A stretch of 64,000 bases of DNA from Fusarium oxysporum f. sp. lycopersici 4287 (taxonomy: Eukaryota; Ascomycota; Sordariomycetes; Hypocreales; Nectriaceae). Where the stretch lies: contig NC_030986.1 in assembly GCF_000149955.1 (NCBI RefSeq), positions 2,549,886 to 2,613,885 of the forward strand, read 5' to 3'. A model generated the notes under the pieces. It searched no databases. It saw nothing but the letters and a program-made list of their open reading frames with translations, and was not told the DNA's origin. The translations under genes and the position numbers were made by a program. Of this stretch, positions 44,297 to 55,085 are shown in pieces; position 1 is the first letter of the stretch; each line of letters opens with the position of its first letter.

Positions 44297-45486
44297 CTAC
44301 TCATCTGAATCAAAGTCTTCGGTGGATTCCTTGGTTTCATCAGTAACCGAGTCGTATCGTCCATCGGCGATGATATACAAGCCACGTCGATGCCCATCAA
44401 TAATTTTCTGTGGTCTGTCGTTGGGCCAGTCTTCTTTCGAGGTCGAGTTCTCTCTTCTGTATGCCTCCTCCAGGTGTGCAGGCTTCACCCACATTATCCG
44501 GCTTTTGTCAATTGGGTCTGAATCGTCCTCGCGGCTGTGGTCGTGAATGATTTGATTGACCTGGACAGGGACTTTGTTTTCCCATGCCCAGAAAATGGCG
44601 TCCACTTCTGGGTCTTGGGGAAACCAGGGTGGGATTCGCTTGGAGGCACGTTGTTTTTGCGTTAGGCGTTTCCGAGCCTCAGCTTGCCGCAGGCCCCGGT
44701 GTGTGACCAACAGAGAATGGCCGTTATGATGTGTCGGTGGAAGGCGTGCAACGAGGTCACAACCCTGCTTGTACTTAGAAATAAGGTCTTTGATATCCTG
44801 TGGGACAGGATATTTGGTATCAATTCCACCACCGAACTTGGTTGTGCGGTGGATTGATGCTTGTTTGATGGAGTCCGCATCTCCCCAAGCGATCTGATCG
44901 TCCCTATTGATATCATAGAAGTCGCGCTCCCATACGAAGCCTGCCAACTCTTTATGATCCATCTGATAGGAACCTATTGCCACGAATGCCATCAATTCGT
45001 CAATGATCGGTTCTCTCATGTGCTACACGGGAGCAACGCTCATGTCAGTGAAAGGGTGGGTGATGATAGCCCAGCGACGATTCGCTTCATGACGGGCCCA
45101 GGGAGCCAATGTTATGGCGCCTGAATTCTCATCAACATCGCAGCCTTTGTATTGTAGCAGCCTTTCCATGTCGGCGATGGACAGACAAAAATCAGGGCTG
45201 GGAGTGTAAACTCGATTCGGGATAAGTAGCTGTTGACGGTTGATAGGTTCAGTTCAGTATCCACACTGGTACCAAATCCGGTAAATCGACATACACGTTC
45301 AGGGACAATGGAAGGTAGGGTATTGATTGGCGTCGATGGAAAATAAAGCCAGGGTACTTTGTCAGAAAGAAGAATAATAATTGAGGGATGAGATTTGTAA
45401 ATTGAACGCTCCTTAAATACACCAATATCTAGGCCTCCTAGGCACGTGACCAGCCTTTCAGGATGCAGTGAATCACTGCCAGGCAT
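44297..45486 (-). CDS. Gene B: unrecognised protein with one in-frame TAG
   Basis: The structure that keeps all coding-like sequence is complement(join(44297..45229,45295..45486)), with a 65-bp intron (GTATGT...AACAG). It would encode about 374 residues but for TAG at 45023-45025 (codon 133), between ITHPFTDMSVAPV and HMREPIIDELMAF. Both sides of the stop are in the same frame and equally protein-like. A shorter 240-aa product could start at the ATG 45019. The protein is soluble and hydrophilic, with no recognised domain; WAIITHPFTDM and YIIADGRYDSVTDETKESTE are distinctive. Relics matching its middle and C terminus lie at 48.64-48.97 (-) and 46.54-46.67 kb (+). It is convergent with gene A. 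Confidence 0.6.
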
Positions 45487-45704
45487 TGGCAATCTAATAT
45501 TTAATTATAAATTCAATCGAAAGAATCGAAACACTTCTACTCCTTTCAACTTATCTCCTAGATACGTCTGTCAAAGACTAAACACTGAACTCCGTCCCAT
45601 ACTGTTCCCATTCCCCTCAAACTGTCGCCTGGGTGTGCACACCTTGCACCATCTTTCAGAAGTCTTATCCCTACAAAACGTCTCCTCGCGGGTCAGTCGT
45701 TGAC

Positions 45705-46156
45705 ATGAATCAAAAGATCAGCGACAAGCCTACTCCCGCCAAGAAACCGGGCCAGAAATCCTCAGGTCAGTAGTAGATGGACGACGACCGCTTAGGATAC
45801 TCCAAGAATGTGCTAACTTCGAAAGTTCAGTTCCTGGTTTACTGCCCGAAGGCGTAGAAGCATGTCTTGGCAAATTTCTGGCAGTTGTGGACGCAGAGAA
45901 TTCTACCGATGAAGACAAGAAGCGAGCTCGGGAAGCATTTCTATGCAGCATCAGAACCTAGGAGAACGATTTGCATTTAGAGCAATGTGCTGAAGCAACA
46001 ATGAACCAAATGCCTGGATTGCCAGAAGGAACGACAAAGAAACGCCATGAATGGTTCACGGACGTTTATAAGCTTGCCAAACAGGAAATGTCTGAGCCTC
46101 AGGGGCCAGAGGAATTAATTCGGAGGGTTCAAAGCCTCGGGTTTGAGAGAAACTAG
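45705..46156 (+). pseudogene. Gene C: small unrecognised gene with one in-frame TAG
   Basis: Exon 1 is 45705..45765 (MNQKISDKPTPAKKPGQKSS), followed by a 65-bp intron (GTCAGT...TTCAG). Exon 2 begins at 45831 with VPGLLPEGVEACLGKFLAVV. The frame is stopped by TAG at 45959-45961 after FLCSIRT, but the same frame then continues coding-like (ENDLHLEQCAEATMNQMPGL, KKRHEWFTDVYKLAKQEMSE) to the TAG at 46154-46156. Read through, it would be about 128 aa, charged and helical, with no family recognised. A single nonsense change is the simplest reading. Confidence 0.45.
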
Positions 46157-46539
46157 GCTAGATGATTCAATTCAAGATATCATCGGACCACCCGGCTATC
46201 TGGACAATTGTCGGAAGCTTGACGTGTGAGGCTTGACTTTTGAGGGGCATGTGCTTCTTGTACTGAATGGACTTTCGAGTTCTGCTAGGATTACGTCAGT
46301 GGAGGATATACCTATATGGGAAAAGGCGATGTGACATCTCACCGGAAGTTGCTCTATCGCGTGTGCAGACGGCGATAGAAAGTGAGGATCGAAAGCTTTG
46401 GCCGGATGGTTAGTCAAAGGCTCAAGCCTGGAGAAAAAGAGGATATAACGATACCGGTCAGCGGTATTCTGTCGATGACCGGGAGCCGCGTTGCCCTTTG
46501 GCAGTGTAGGGCAGCTGGCAACTTCGAACCAGAGATAAT

Positions 46540-46775
46540 AAAAGGAAGAGAAAGTTGAAAGCTGGGATGGCCGTGAAAGGGGTTTTTATATCCCGGCAGG
46601 CCGAATTCTGACCGCCTGAAAACTCAGGAAGAGAAATTAGAAAAGAAGAAGAGGAAGAGGACGAGCAAATCATGAAGTAGTTTTGTATGTAATGACCCGA
46701 ATAACTGATATGAGGCGGGATCAAGCCAAGAGCTTTTTGAAGGTTCGAAAACGGGTGGTAAAGATTGGGCGACCC
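46540..46775 (+). pseudogene. relic of gene B C terminus plus fragment D
   Basis: SWDGRERGFYIPAGR (about 46559-46605) matches gene B IIDGHRRGLYIIADGR. After a one-base shift, NSDRLKTQEEKLEKKK follows, like the acidic/lysine tail of B. Just downstream, TRITDMRRDQAKSFLKVRKR (about 46695-46755) matches a minus-strand piece at 47.34-47.54 kb (called D). Stops and frame jumps lie between them. Confidence 0.45.
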
Positions 46776-46799
46776 TAGAGAAAACAGAAAACTCATGAA

Positions 46800-47060
46800 T
46801 AGGCACATCTATACTTCAGTATCTGAAGTAAAATTATCTAGATATATAATAGAACTTAAAAGTTAAAATACCTTATTATCTTTCTGATATAATTATAGTA
46901 TATCTAATGTGCCAGAACCTCCTTATGCTTGGTAGGTTTACTACTTGTGATCTAGGTTCAGGATGCATGTTCTCATTGAAACCCTGTACTAAGACCTTTC
47001 ATAGCATATAATTAAGCTTATAACTACAATTTCATATCTATATAAGTAGAATATTTAACA
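46800..47060. other. strongly AT-rich stretch
   Basis: TA-dominated sequence without coding frames between decayed duplicates. It could reflect repeat-induced point mutation; this has not been measured. Confidence 0.4.
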
Positions 47061-47339
47061 TATGGCTATAGTTTTGGTATATTTAAAGGCCGACGAAGGG
47101 CTGCGGGTTTTTGTTTTTCTTTTGCTGTTGGGGCTTGATGGAAGATAGACTTGCCACCTAACCTTCACCAACCGTTCTCGAAGCAATGTTCCATTCACTC
47201 CCTCTTGACTAAAGTCAATGGAGGCGCTCTGTCCCCTAGCTTTCACATGTCCTGCTGCCTAGCGAGAAATCGCACGAGCTCCGTCCAGATGTTCAGAAAG
47301 GGCTTGGTTTGCCCCAGCCGCACCGTCGTCAATCCGCCA

Positions 47340-47535
47340 TTAGACGCCAAGCTTTTCGGCAGTCATTTCTCGAAATTCCTGAACCTCCAAAAGGTTGATG
47401 GCTTCATCCCGCCTCATGTCGATGATTCGGATCATGAGCTCAGCTACAACCTCTGCAGCGGTCTCGTCATTTCGGAGAGAGTTCCACTCGGCGGGAGTGA
47501 TGGTAGCCTGATCAGCTATTGCGACTTCATAGTCA
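47340..47535 (-). pseudogene. fragment D, coding relic
   Basis: An open minus frame without its own ATG at the start: ADQATITPAEWNSLRNDETA, then EVVAELMIRIIDMRRDEAIN and LLEVQEFREMTAEKLGV, then TAA. RIIDMRRDEAINLLEV corresponds to RITDMRRDQAKSFLKV at 46.7 kb on the plus strand. The family is unknown. It directly follows the A relic on the same strand and may be its 3' part. Confidence 0.45.
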
Positions 47536-47544
47536 ATTAGCTTT

Positions 47545-48030
47545 CTTCGATGATCTCATAGGCGTCGACAATGGCCGCTGGTAATGAATTGTCAAGCTTG
47601 ATGATTACTTCACACCATGCATCAGGTCGGCGGCAAGAAGCCTTAGGATCTCTATCCTAAATGGCAAAAGAATTTAGGTAAGTTTAGGATAACTTGGTGG
47701 GTCTTTGACTTGTTATTTCTAAGTTATACTAAACTTACCCAAGTCTTTATGTCGTTTAGAGGTCCTTTGGTGCCAATGCTGAAGCATGTGGAACTGGCTG
47801 TGGCTGATCAAGTTCGAAACGAGCTTTTGCAGCTCGTGCAGCTTGCTGGATCGTGTTTTTGATCAAAGGGGCTTGCTTCTTGGGATTGTTGGCCGAATGA
47901 ACGACGAATTCCGAGTAAACTACTATTCTTCTGGAAATTCGATAGAGGTGATATTTTGAAAAGACCGTCCCTCCTATCTTTGAGGATAAAAAAGTCTGGT
48001 TTGAGCCTTGTCGACATATGGGAGCCAGAA
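47545..48030 (-). pseudogene. decayed copy of unknown gene family A (copy A3), interrupted by a MITE
   Basis: In gene A order on the minus strand: FFILKDRRDGLFKISPLSNF (about 47960-48000) matches FTIVNRQDGLCSLRPLASVK. YSEFVVRPTIPR (about 47885-47920) matches YSEFFVDNRDTVR. QAPLIKNTIQQAARAAKA matches QAQIIKNNISQFIANTIE. AAIVDAYEIIEES (about 47545-47585) matches SAILDAYEMIEGT. The frames shift between pieces. About 130 bp of inverted-repeat element lies between the third and fourth pieces, and much of the central region is gone. Confidence 0.65.
47628..47772. repeat. MITE-like inverted-repeat element, copy 4
   Basis: The left arm has ATCCTAAATGGCAAAAGAAT then TTAGGTAAGTTTAGGATAAC. The right arm, read on the minus strand, has CTAAACGACATAAAGACTT then GGGTAAGTTTAGTATAAC, so long imperfect inverted arms face each other. 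The outermost GGCAAGAA is kept on the left. It sits inside the decayed A3 copy. Confidence 0.65.
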
Positions 48031-48639
48031 CGCGACTAATGCAGTCGGCCTCTGTGTGACATTATTGTCTTGTCGTATGCTGAACTCAGTGACACTTGGT
48101 GCGACTGGCCTCTTCGAATGGTGGCAATTAATGTAATAATTGACAATATTCTAATGCACTCGCCAACGACGAGGATAAGCTCGGCACTGTAGAGAAAATT
48201 AGTAACAAAAGCGGCTTGAAATCAGGATGACAGCACCGACATTGGCACATTCTGTGTGTCGAACTTCCCAGGGGTGAATTCTTCCTCAGTTGTATTGTAG
48301 TCTAAATTCTTGAACGAATCCTTGGAATCACTTGTGGTAATGCGAGTGTCTGATCGGATCCTGATGACTTGATGCTTTATTCTCGTTCGAGGTGCTCAGG
48401 GTCATGTGCAATCCCGAGGCAGTAAATACCCAGTCATCGTTGTGAAGTGCCATGTTTTGGATGGCTTTGTCGTGCACCAAATGAGTTCGATCGATGCTTA
48501 TCCAAGCATCGGAGCCTGAGAATGTACGGTGAAAGAGATATAATTCGAACTTGCTTGATATGCGAAAGAAGAGAGAAGGGTAGTTGAAAGAAGAAGAACA
48601 AGGAATGTCAGGAGAGGGGAGAAGAGGATTGAACACCGG

Positions 48640-48965
48640 GAAAATCGGCAGAGTGGAAAGATTCTTCTTGAGTACCCGTAGCCTGAGGCAGGATGAATCA
48701 ATCCCCTGGAGGTGACTGTCATGGTGAATCACCAATGTTTGTCATGGGGGATCGTTTCGGTCTTGGCCGGAATGTTCTTTTGCCATACATCAGAAATGGC
48801 ATTGACTTCCGCATTTTCCAGGAGCCAAGGTGCAACTTATTTCGACACCCGTTTGATGTTGCGCGGTTCTCTTCGAGCTTCCGCTAGTTGTAATTCTCTC
48901 GCTCGCTCTTTGCTTCGGCGTTTCTTTGGCACCCCCTTACTTTGAGTTGAGAGTCATAATACCTT
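48640..48965 (-). pseudogene. relic of gene B, middle part
   Basis: The minus frame ERARELQLAEARREPRNIKR, then VAPWLLENAEVNAI and VWQKNIPAKTETIPHDKHW, aligns with gene B RQAEARKRLTQKQRASKRIP, PPWFPQDPEVDAI and AWENKVPVQVNQIIHDHS. Stops interrupt it, including a TAA between the first and second pieces. Confidence 0.5.
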
Positions 48966-49114
48966 AGTTGAGAAGATGCTACCAGTCTGCAAGAATAACA
49001 GACGAGATAGAAGAGAACCGGCAACGCATAACGCCTAGAATAGGTAGCTGCATTCTAGGTAGGAAGAAAGCTTATGGCTTTGGGCCAAAAAGCCAAAACG
49101 AACGAGTCTGAAGA

Positions 49115-49191
49115 CCTACTAAGTTTCCCTAAATTTACCTGAGTCTTTTTGTCTTTTAGGATAAAGGTCCTACCCAAGTCTTGTTGCCTCT
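49115..49191. repeat. MITE-like solo arm (copy 5)
   Basis: Read on the minus strand: GAGGCAACAAGACTTGGGTA, GGACCTTTATCCTAAAAGAC, then AAAAAGACTCAGGTAAATTT. This follows the left arm of copies 1 and 3 base for base with few changes. The opposite arm is missing. Confidence 0.55.
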
Positions 49192-49711
49192 GCTAATAAT
49201 GGTGCTTCTCTAAAATCTCAAGCTCTTCCTCGTCAATGTCCTTGATAGAGTTCTCGGGATTTCGGCGTTCTCTTGGTTGGCCCCGGAATAATCAAAACGG
49301 TCGAATGAAGCCAACTGGATACCTATGTCTTGTAGATAGTCTAATTAAATCCTCTAACAAACTTAGGACCCGTCAATTATTTGGCCTTTGCCTGGGCTTG
49401 TTTTTATTGAACGATGCACCTGGAGTTTAAAGCTCATAAAAGTGACATCATAAGTTGTAACACCAAGCTGGCAATACCTCATCGATTCCGATCGATTGGA
49501 ATCCGGTCAAATAAAATCTAGCCGACTGTCTTGCGATTCTTTTTTTAAAAGCTGCGTCATTTCACATATTTTTCTTTTTCTATCAACCAGCGGGACCTTC
49601 TGCGTAAAACTGATCTGATCTGATCAACACCCCGCGACTCACAGATACATCTCAATTCCCTGCAGCGTCTCAGCCTCAACTTTCATCCTCTCATCACATA
49701 AGTCTCTTGCG
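49192..49711. other. intergenic
   Basis: Upstream region of the NAD(P)H-hydrate dehydratase gene. A short minus and plus frame mixture only; no gene seen. Confidence 0.45.
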
Positions 49712-51010
49712 ATGTCGCCTCAAGAATCTGGCCTAAAAATGTCTTCTGCTACAAAAGATGTCCTTTCCAAGGTGCGGCGTATGATTCCGCCAATGCTAGA
49801 GAAGTTTCACAAGGGTTTGTTGCCAAAAGCACTGATTCTGCAGGATTGAAGACTGACGCAAGAACAGGCCAGCTGGGCAGAGTCGCCGTCATCGGTGGTA
49901 GTGAAAATTACACAGGCGCACCCTACTTCTCGGCCATGGCGAGCGCAAGGCTGGGCTCTGATCTGGTAATTCTCGTACTTTTCTCAATGATGTATCCTGG
50001 CTAACCATGGCTCTCGTATGTAGTCGCATGTCATTTGCACGCCGGCTGCCGCGACTGTCATCAAGTCATACTCGCCAAACCTCATGGTCCATCCGCTGAT
50101 GCGACAGAGTGAAAACGCCAAAAAAGAACAGGAGCCTGCGGCTTGGAATGCTTCCAAGGACCCCGAGTCCAATGCTGACCACATTGCGGCACAGATCAAA
50201 GACCTATTGCCTCGCCTCCATGTCCTCGTCATCGGGCCTGGTCTGGGTCGTGATCCCCTGATGCATGCCACTGTCGCCCGCGTTATCCGCGCTGCTCGCG
50301 AGCAAGAGCTCCCCATTGTATTGGATGCTGATGCTCTGGCGATCGTGCACACGCAACCCGAGCTGGTGAGCGGTTACGACGGTGCTGTACTGACACCCAA
50401 CGTTGTCGAGTTTGGCAGACTGTGCGACGCACTCAAAGTCAAGGTCGACGACAATGCGCCTGAGACCGCTCGCGTTGAGGCTCTGGCCAAGACTCTTAAG
50501 GGTGTGACGGTGGTTCAGAAGGGTGCCAAGGATTACATCTCCAACGGCGAAACGACACTGACTGTGGACCTTGAAGGTGGTAAGAAGAGGAGTGGTGGAC
50601 AGGGAGATACCCTGACTGGTTCAATTGCCACATTTCTGGGATGGAGGAGAGCCTACCTAGACCGTCTGTGGGATGTCGGCAAGGATCCCATCGGCGAGCA
50701 TGAGTTGGTTGGACTTGCAGCCTTCGGTGGCTCTGCTATCACAAGAGTATGTCTTTTGCCCCTTCTCCGACTCAAAGGCACAGATCGGCACCTCTGGCTG
50801 CCATTCTCTCTTAAGCTTCCCGCCAAGAGGACGAACCCCTGAGTTCTATGGTCCCAAAGCATCATACTGATTGTCTCCTAGGAATGTTCTCGTCTAGCCT
50901 TTTCCAAGAAAGGACGCAGTCTACAGGCAAGCGACTTGACTGACGAAGTTCACATCTCATTTCTCAACATCTTTGGTGAGGACGATGAGGTAGATGAATC
51001 CAAGCTGTAA
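49712..51010 (+). CDS. ATP-dependent (S)-NAD(P)H-hydrate dehydratase
   Basis: join(49712..49814,49868..49965,50024..50746,50882..51010), 350 aa, introns 53, 58 and 135 bp. It belongs to the YjeF C-terminal/carbohydrate-kinase-like family. Motifs: [20 protein letters not shown] near the N terminus, IGPGLGRD (137-144), LDADAL (167-172), LTPNVVEF (190-197), and the catalytic and phosphate-binding [10 protein letters not shown] (257-266, Asp 262). It repairs the damaged cofactor NAD(P)HX to NAD(P)H using ATP and works with an epimerase, which is not in this window. An alternative start at Met 10 would give a slightly shorter cytosolic form. No disruption is seen. Confidence 0.92.
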
Positions 51011-51528
51011 TTATAATTACGGCTCTTTTATATAGATGGCCCAGCGACGAATGTATGACGTAAGTTATCTGATAGCCTTATAAGTGTATACCGTTGTCCG
51101 TGAGTTGATGTTGGATATTTGCCGTGACATTCCACTGCAAGCAACAGTGCCAACCTGGCGCAAGGAATAAGCTCAGATAAGAACACAAGGGACACCGCAG
51201 CGTAGCAACAATCGCAGGAACCCATTTAAGGCTGGCCTCATTCAGCCTTTATTTACGAATATATACCGGAACATGATGCTCATCAACCGACTCAATCAGG
51301 CAACGATATTTGTGACCTATGTATGTGATATTTAGCCATTGCTCCGCATTAATCCTGGCTGTAGAACATATGCTTCTATGATATTGGTAAGTCCCCAGGA
51401 TGGAATAAATAAGAACTTCAGTATTCTCTCATCTAAACAATAAAAGACTCTCTATTACATCACATCGACAGACAACTGGTTCGGCACCATATTTCTCTAG
51501 GCGAATGACGGTTTCTGATACCACCCTC
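51011..51528. other. intergenic between converging genes
   Basis: 3' flanks of the dehydratase and of the dead 2EXR gene. Nothing further was recognised. Confidence 0.5.
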
Positions 51529-52504
51529 TTACTCCTGCACATACTCCAGCACAGGCTCAAGGGGGGTTAGTTTCATCGCGAACAGGCACAACCTCCACTG
51601 CCTCCATTTCTGGCGGGCCACCGATGCAATAAGTTGTGGCCAGATGTGTCCCCATTGCCACCAGTCTTCCTCGTATTCAATGTTGATGTCATCGTCTTCC
51701 TTGACTTTGGTAAACCGGACATCTGTATCAGGCAGAGGATGGTGCCTCGCGGCAAACAAGACCTTCTTGCAGTCCAGAAACATTCATCAAATATCGTCAA
51801 TCACTTCTCCCATATCGGTTCAATCACCACTAGGCCAGTCCACTGCTACATTCTGAAAACATGGTATGTCGCCGCCAGGGACGTTCCCTGGAGAGATATT
51901 ATACCTGTTCCAGTAAAAAATGTCTAGGGAAGGCAGGAACCAAAGGCTTCTGTATACGCCGATATTTTGGCCGAACAGCTGCAAAGCCTCGGCTTGGAAC
52001 AATGCCCTTGATTCGCGACACGCTTGGGCGGAAGCCGGGGCTTTATGAGAGATTGTAAAGCTCAACCATAGTATATCCAGGTCCTTTGACATGGGACCTA
52101 GTCGAAAGATTCTAGCCTTTCTGAAGGACAATCTCCAGGTCATTTGTTCGAAGATCAACAGGAAGCCCATCGAACTTGTGGAATGTTGTAGTAGCGCAGT
52201 TTGTCGTATCAAACTCTTTGCTTGGTCCGCCAATCTCAGCTTTTAGACGTAGCAGTCGGCGTGCTACAAAAGTAATTCAGCATAAAATGGTGTGAAAGAT
52301 AGAATGAGACAAACCATCTTGTGCTGTGAAGTTCACGTCGAATGTTCCAGACACTCTTGGGAAGAGCAACTGGAGCTTTTGGAACGGCGATATCACCGCT
52401 TTGTAGATCTTGGAACTCAGCGACGGAGATGGTACTAAAGATGGCATTGCATTGTGCCCTTGAAGCGGAAGGCCAAATTCAATCAAGGGCTGTCGACTAG
52501 ACAT
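51529..52504 (-). pseudogene. 2EXR-domain gene with several lesions
   Basis: Exon 1 is 52315..52504 and exon 2 begins at 52263 (51-bp intron GTTTGT...GTAG). The 2EXR signature is present but split over frames: FHKFDGLPVDLRT, then after one extra A (TTT at 52143-52145 on the plus strand) RKARIFRLGPMSK, and ASAQACRESRALFQAEALQL further on. Later, NVAVDWPSG is followed by at least one more frame change and stops (about 51790-51850) before the C-terminal piece FLDCKKVLFAARHHPLPDTD. With three or more lesions it is a pseudogene, unless the sequence is very poor here. 2EXR proteins are of unknown biochemical role. Confidence 0.65.
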
Positions 52505-53510
52505 CGTGTGCCAGGTGGAAATAATGCACTGGCACCCGAAGGCATACGCTGAGGTTCAAGTTGAGAAGAGGCAATGGGTTTTGTCAAAATATGAGGAGTA
52601 ACACAATCTTGCCAAATGCCGAGAAGTAGAAAATGAAAAGGTGTGCGTGGGAATACTTGATTTACGTTTGGATGACAAGTTGGCAAGAACAGGTGTGCAG
52701 CAACTGCTCGGTAACTGGCAGAAACCACCACAGGTAACTTGCACCTCTGTTTATGAAAACTGTGGGCCTTCACATGAGAGTTTTGGTAACAGAGAATAGA
52801 GAGAGATCCATACAAATAATCAGGCTATATCAGTTTTGGAAAGCTACGATCTCTTGAGCTGCCTATCCATACATGGGCAAAGTTGTTTGCTGTCCTACTG
52901 CGCTCAGAAATGAGACAATTTGACTTTTATGTAGCGCTGTTTATTCCTCCGCGAAGTATCACCAGGAAGTCATATAAATCAATAAACTTCTTACAAAATG
53001 GTCAGAGAACTTATCACATATCAGGGGTGGGTTGGATATCTATGAAGAAGTTCAGTGTTCGTTTGGTTTCCTTTCCTCATATTAGTCATTTAGGGCATAA
53101 GATCAGCAAATCAGAGAATCATAAGAACCAAACGTTTAAGAGTTTCCTAAACATAAAACAGAGGCCGTGTTTTATCTTGCGCAAACAATACGCCAGTGCA
53201 GCTGGTATCCGCTCGAGGGCGAATCACAATAAGACGGGTGCTTGAGCGGCAGACGGCTGGCAGCTGTTGACGGTCCTCGCAGCCAGGCGAAAATTGTTTA
53301 TGATTCATATTTCAGCGCCCTGCTTCGATCCTGTTCCGAGTTCCGTGCGACTCGGACCTCACACAAAAGTGTTATTGTGCATCCTTGGAGTGTATCTTCG
53401 CACAGTTGGTGCGCTCTTCCATGCGCTCACTTGTTTTCAGTCAACGCTCGCGAAGCATTCTATTCCATACATCCTGGATTTCTCTCTCGTTTCATTACTA
53501 ACTAGTCGTC
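52505..53510. other. intergenic
   Basis: Upstream region shared by the dead 2EXR gene (-) and the BTB gene (+). Short frames only. Confidence 0.5.
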
Positions 53511-54895
53511 ATGGAGCATGCCTCCATAGATGGGCGGCGAAGGAACAAAGTATCAGTACCGGTTCTTTATCCGTCGCGCAAGTCAGAGACAGATGCAGCA
53601 CCCTCCCTTCGACCAGCCTCACCTCCCAAAAGTAACCCATGGGCTCCAGCCAAAAAGCCTCTGGTCAACTCTACGGCGGGAATGTTTCCGCCTCTGCCTA
53701 AGCCTCAAGCACCATGGTCGCCAGTCAAAACACCTACTGCCAGTATGTCCAGGGCTTCCTCGCTTTCTCCAGGCAAAAAGAGATCTATAGACGATACAGT
53801 ATCGGGTGCGTTTGGACCTGGATCAACGTCCCCTTCCTCCATCACTTCCTCCTCATCTCGCTATATTTTTGAGGCTGCGGCACCACGAGCGACTTCAAAG
53901 TGAGCTGATTCTTCTCTGTGTTCACCTAGTACCATCAACTGACCGCCTTTAGTCTATGGAATTGCCCTTTCGGTGCTGATGTGGTGGTACGGTCAGGGAA
54001 CTTAAGCTTTCGAGTCCATCGCAATATTGTGGTACCTCAGTCAGGCTGGTTCCGCGATAACCTGCCACCACCCAATATGGTAAGTATCTTCTCTTCCGTT
54101 CAGCTTGTAGTTATGCAAACTGAGAACTTCAGGATGGGACACCAGTTGTGGTGACTGTGAGCTTCGCTCCCGAAACGGTCGCTCATTGTTTACGTTTCAT
54201 CTATACCGATAGTACGTGTCGGGCTCTATCTAAATTGAAGGAGACAGGAACTGATACGTGAAACAGAAGTTGAGATTTGCGACATCGATAGCCAAAAGCC
54301 CTGGAATGCTGCGCATATTCCTTGTTGTGTCTTGGCGTATACCACTGCTGTCTACTTGCGTATGGCGAAAATGACATGCCATCTTCTTCGCGTGATCGAG
54401 AATACTTCCAGTGAACTTGGAGCTCTAATACGTAGAGACCATATCTCTCAAAAGCCGGACTGCTCCCAATGGGTCCAATTCTCATGGCACTATCAGAGGG
54501 CATTGGATATCATTGTTCGGGGACAGCCTCAGAAGCTGATGGTGCCCATGAGGCTAGCTATGGCAAGCATCCTTGATGCTGTGCTCTTCTGGGTGGTACG
54601 GCATCCTCTTTTTGCCAGCGACCTAAAAAGGCCGTGGCAAAAGATTCTGGAAAATAGTATGCATGATATTGCTGAGTATAAGCATTTGTACCGAAGCGCC
54701 CATTTATTGAACAGTCCGTTGCCAGATGAGTTGGCATTGTTGGAGTTATTCGAACAAACGAAAGCAGAAAAGGAGCCACCAGAACCTTCAAAGTCAGTGG
54801 GGACACAAACAGAAGACGATGGTTCTGACCAAGAATTGAAGGGCCAGAGAAGTGATTTTTCTTTCACTCATCGCGAGAGACGAGGCTCGCTGTAA
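53511..54895 (+). CDS. BTB/POZ-domain protein
   Basis: join(53511..53899,53953..54079,54133..54211,54267..54895), 407 aa, with introns of 53, 53 and 55 bp that all splice in phase. Residues 1 to about 129 are Ser/Pro-rich and basic, probably disordered. The BTB fold covers about 130-240: GADVVVRSGNLSFRVHRNIV, then SGWFRDNLPP and PETVAHCLRFIYTDK. A helical region follows and the last about 40 residues are charged. Such fungal BTB proteins act as dimerisation or Cullin-3 adaptor modules. There is no Kelch, zinc-finger or other partner domain, so the target is unknown. Confidence 0.85.
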
Positions 54896-55036
54896 CTTTC
54901 GATTTATTGCTTGCTTGAGGACTTGAGAACAAGGCAACATGGTATTTTTTCTTGGAGTTCTGGCTACAATGAACTATATTGTAGACAAAAGAGTTAGAGC
55001 CATTGATAACCAGTGGCGAACATTAGCTATTTGTAT

Positions 55037-55085
55037 CAAAAAAAAAAAAAAAAAAAATAAAATAAAAAAAAAAAAAATAATAAAG
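55037..55085 (+). repeat. A-rich tract
   Basis: A run of about 19 A followed by AT-interrupted A runs. No retroelement body was recognised on either side. Confidence 0.8.

Noticed and set aside
45023..45961. alternative genetic code or regular TAG suppression
   Set aside because: Other genes in the window use TAG as a true stop (for example SmB), so the two internal TAGs in B and C are better read as lesions or errors.
42278..46156. mobile element or NLR-type immune gene identity for A/B/C
   Set aside because: No transposase, integrase, NACHT, HET, ankyrin or WD40 signature could be seen in any of the three.
55037..55085. poly(A) tail of a retroelement insertion
   Set aside because: No element body was recognised upstream of the A tract on the plus strand, and no target duplication.
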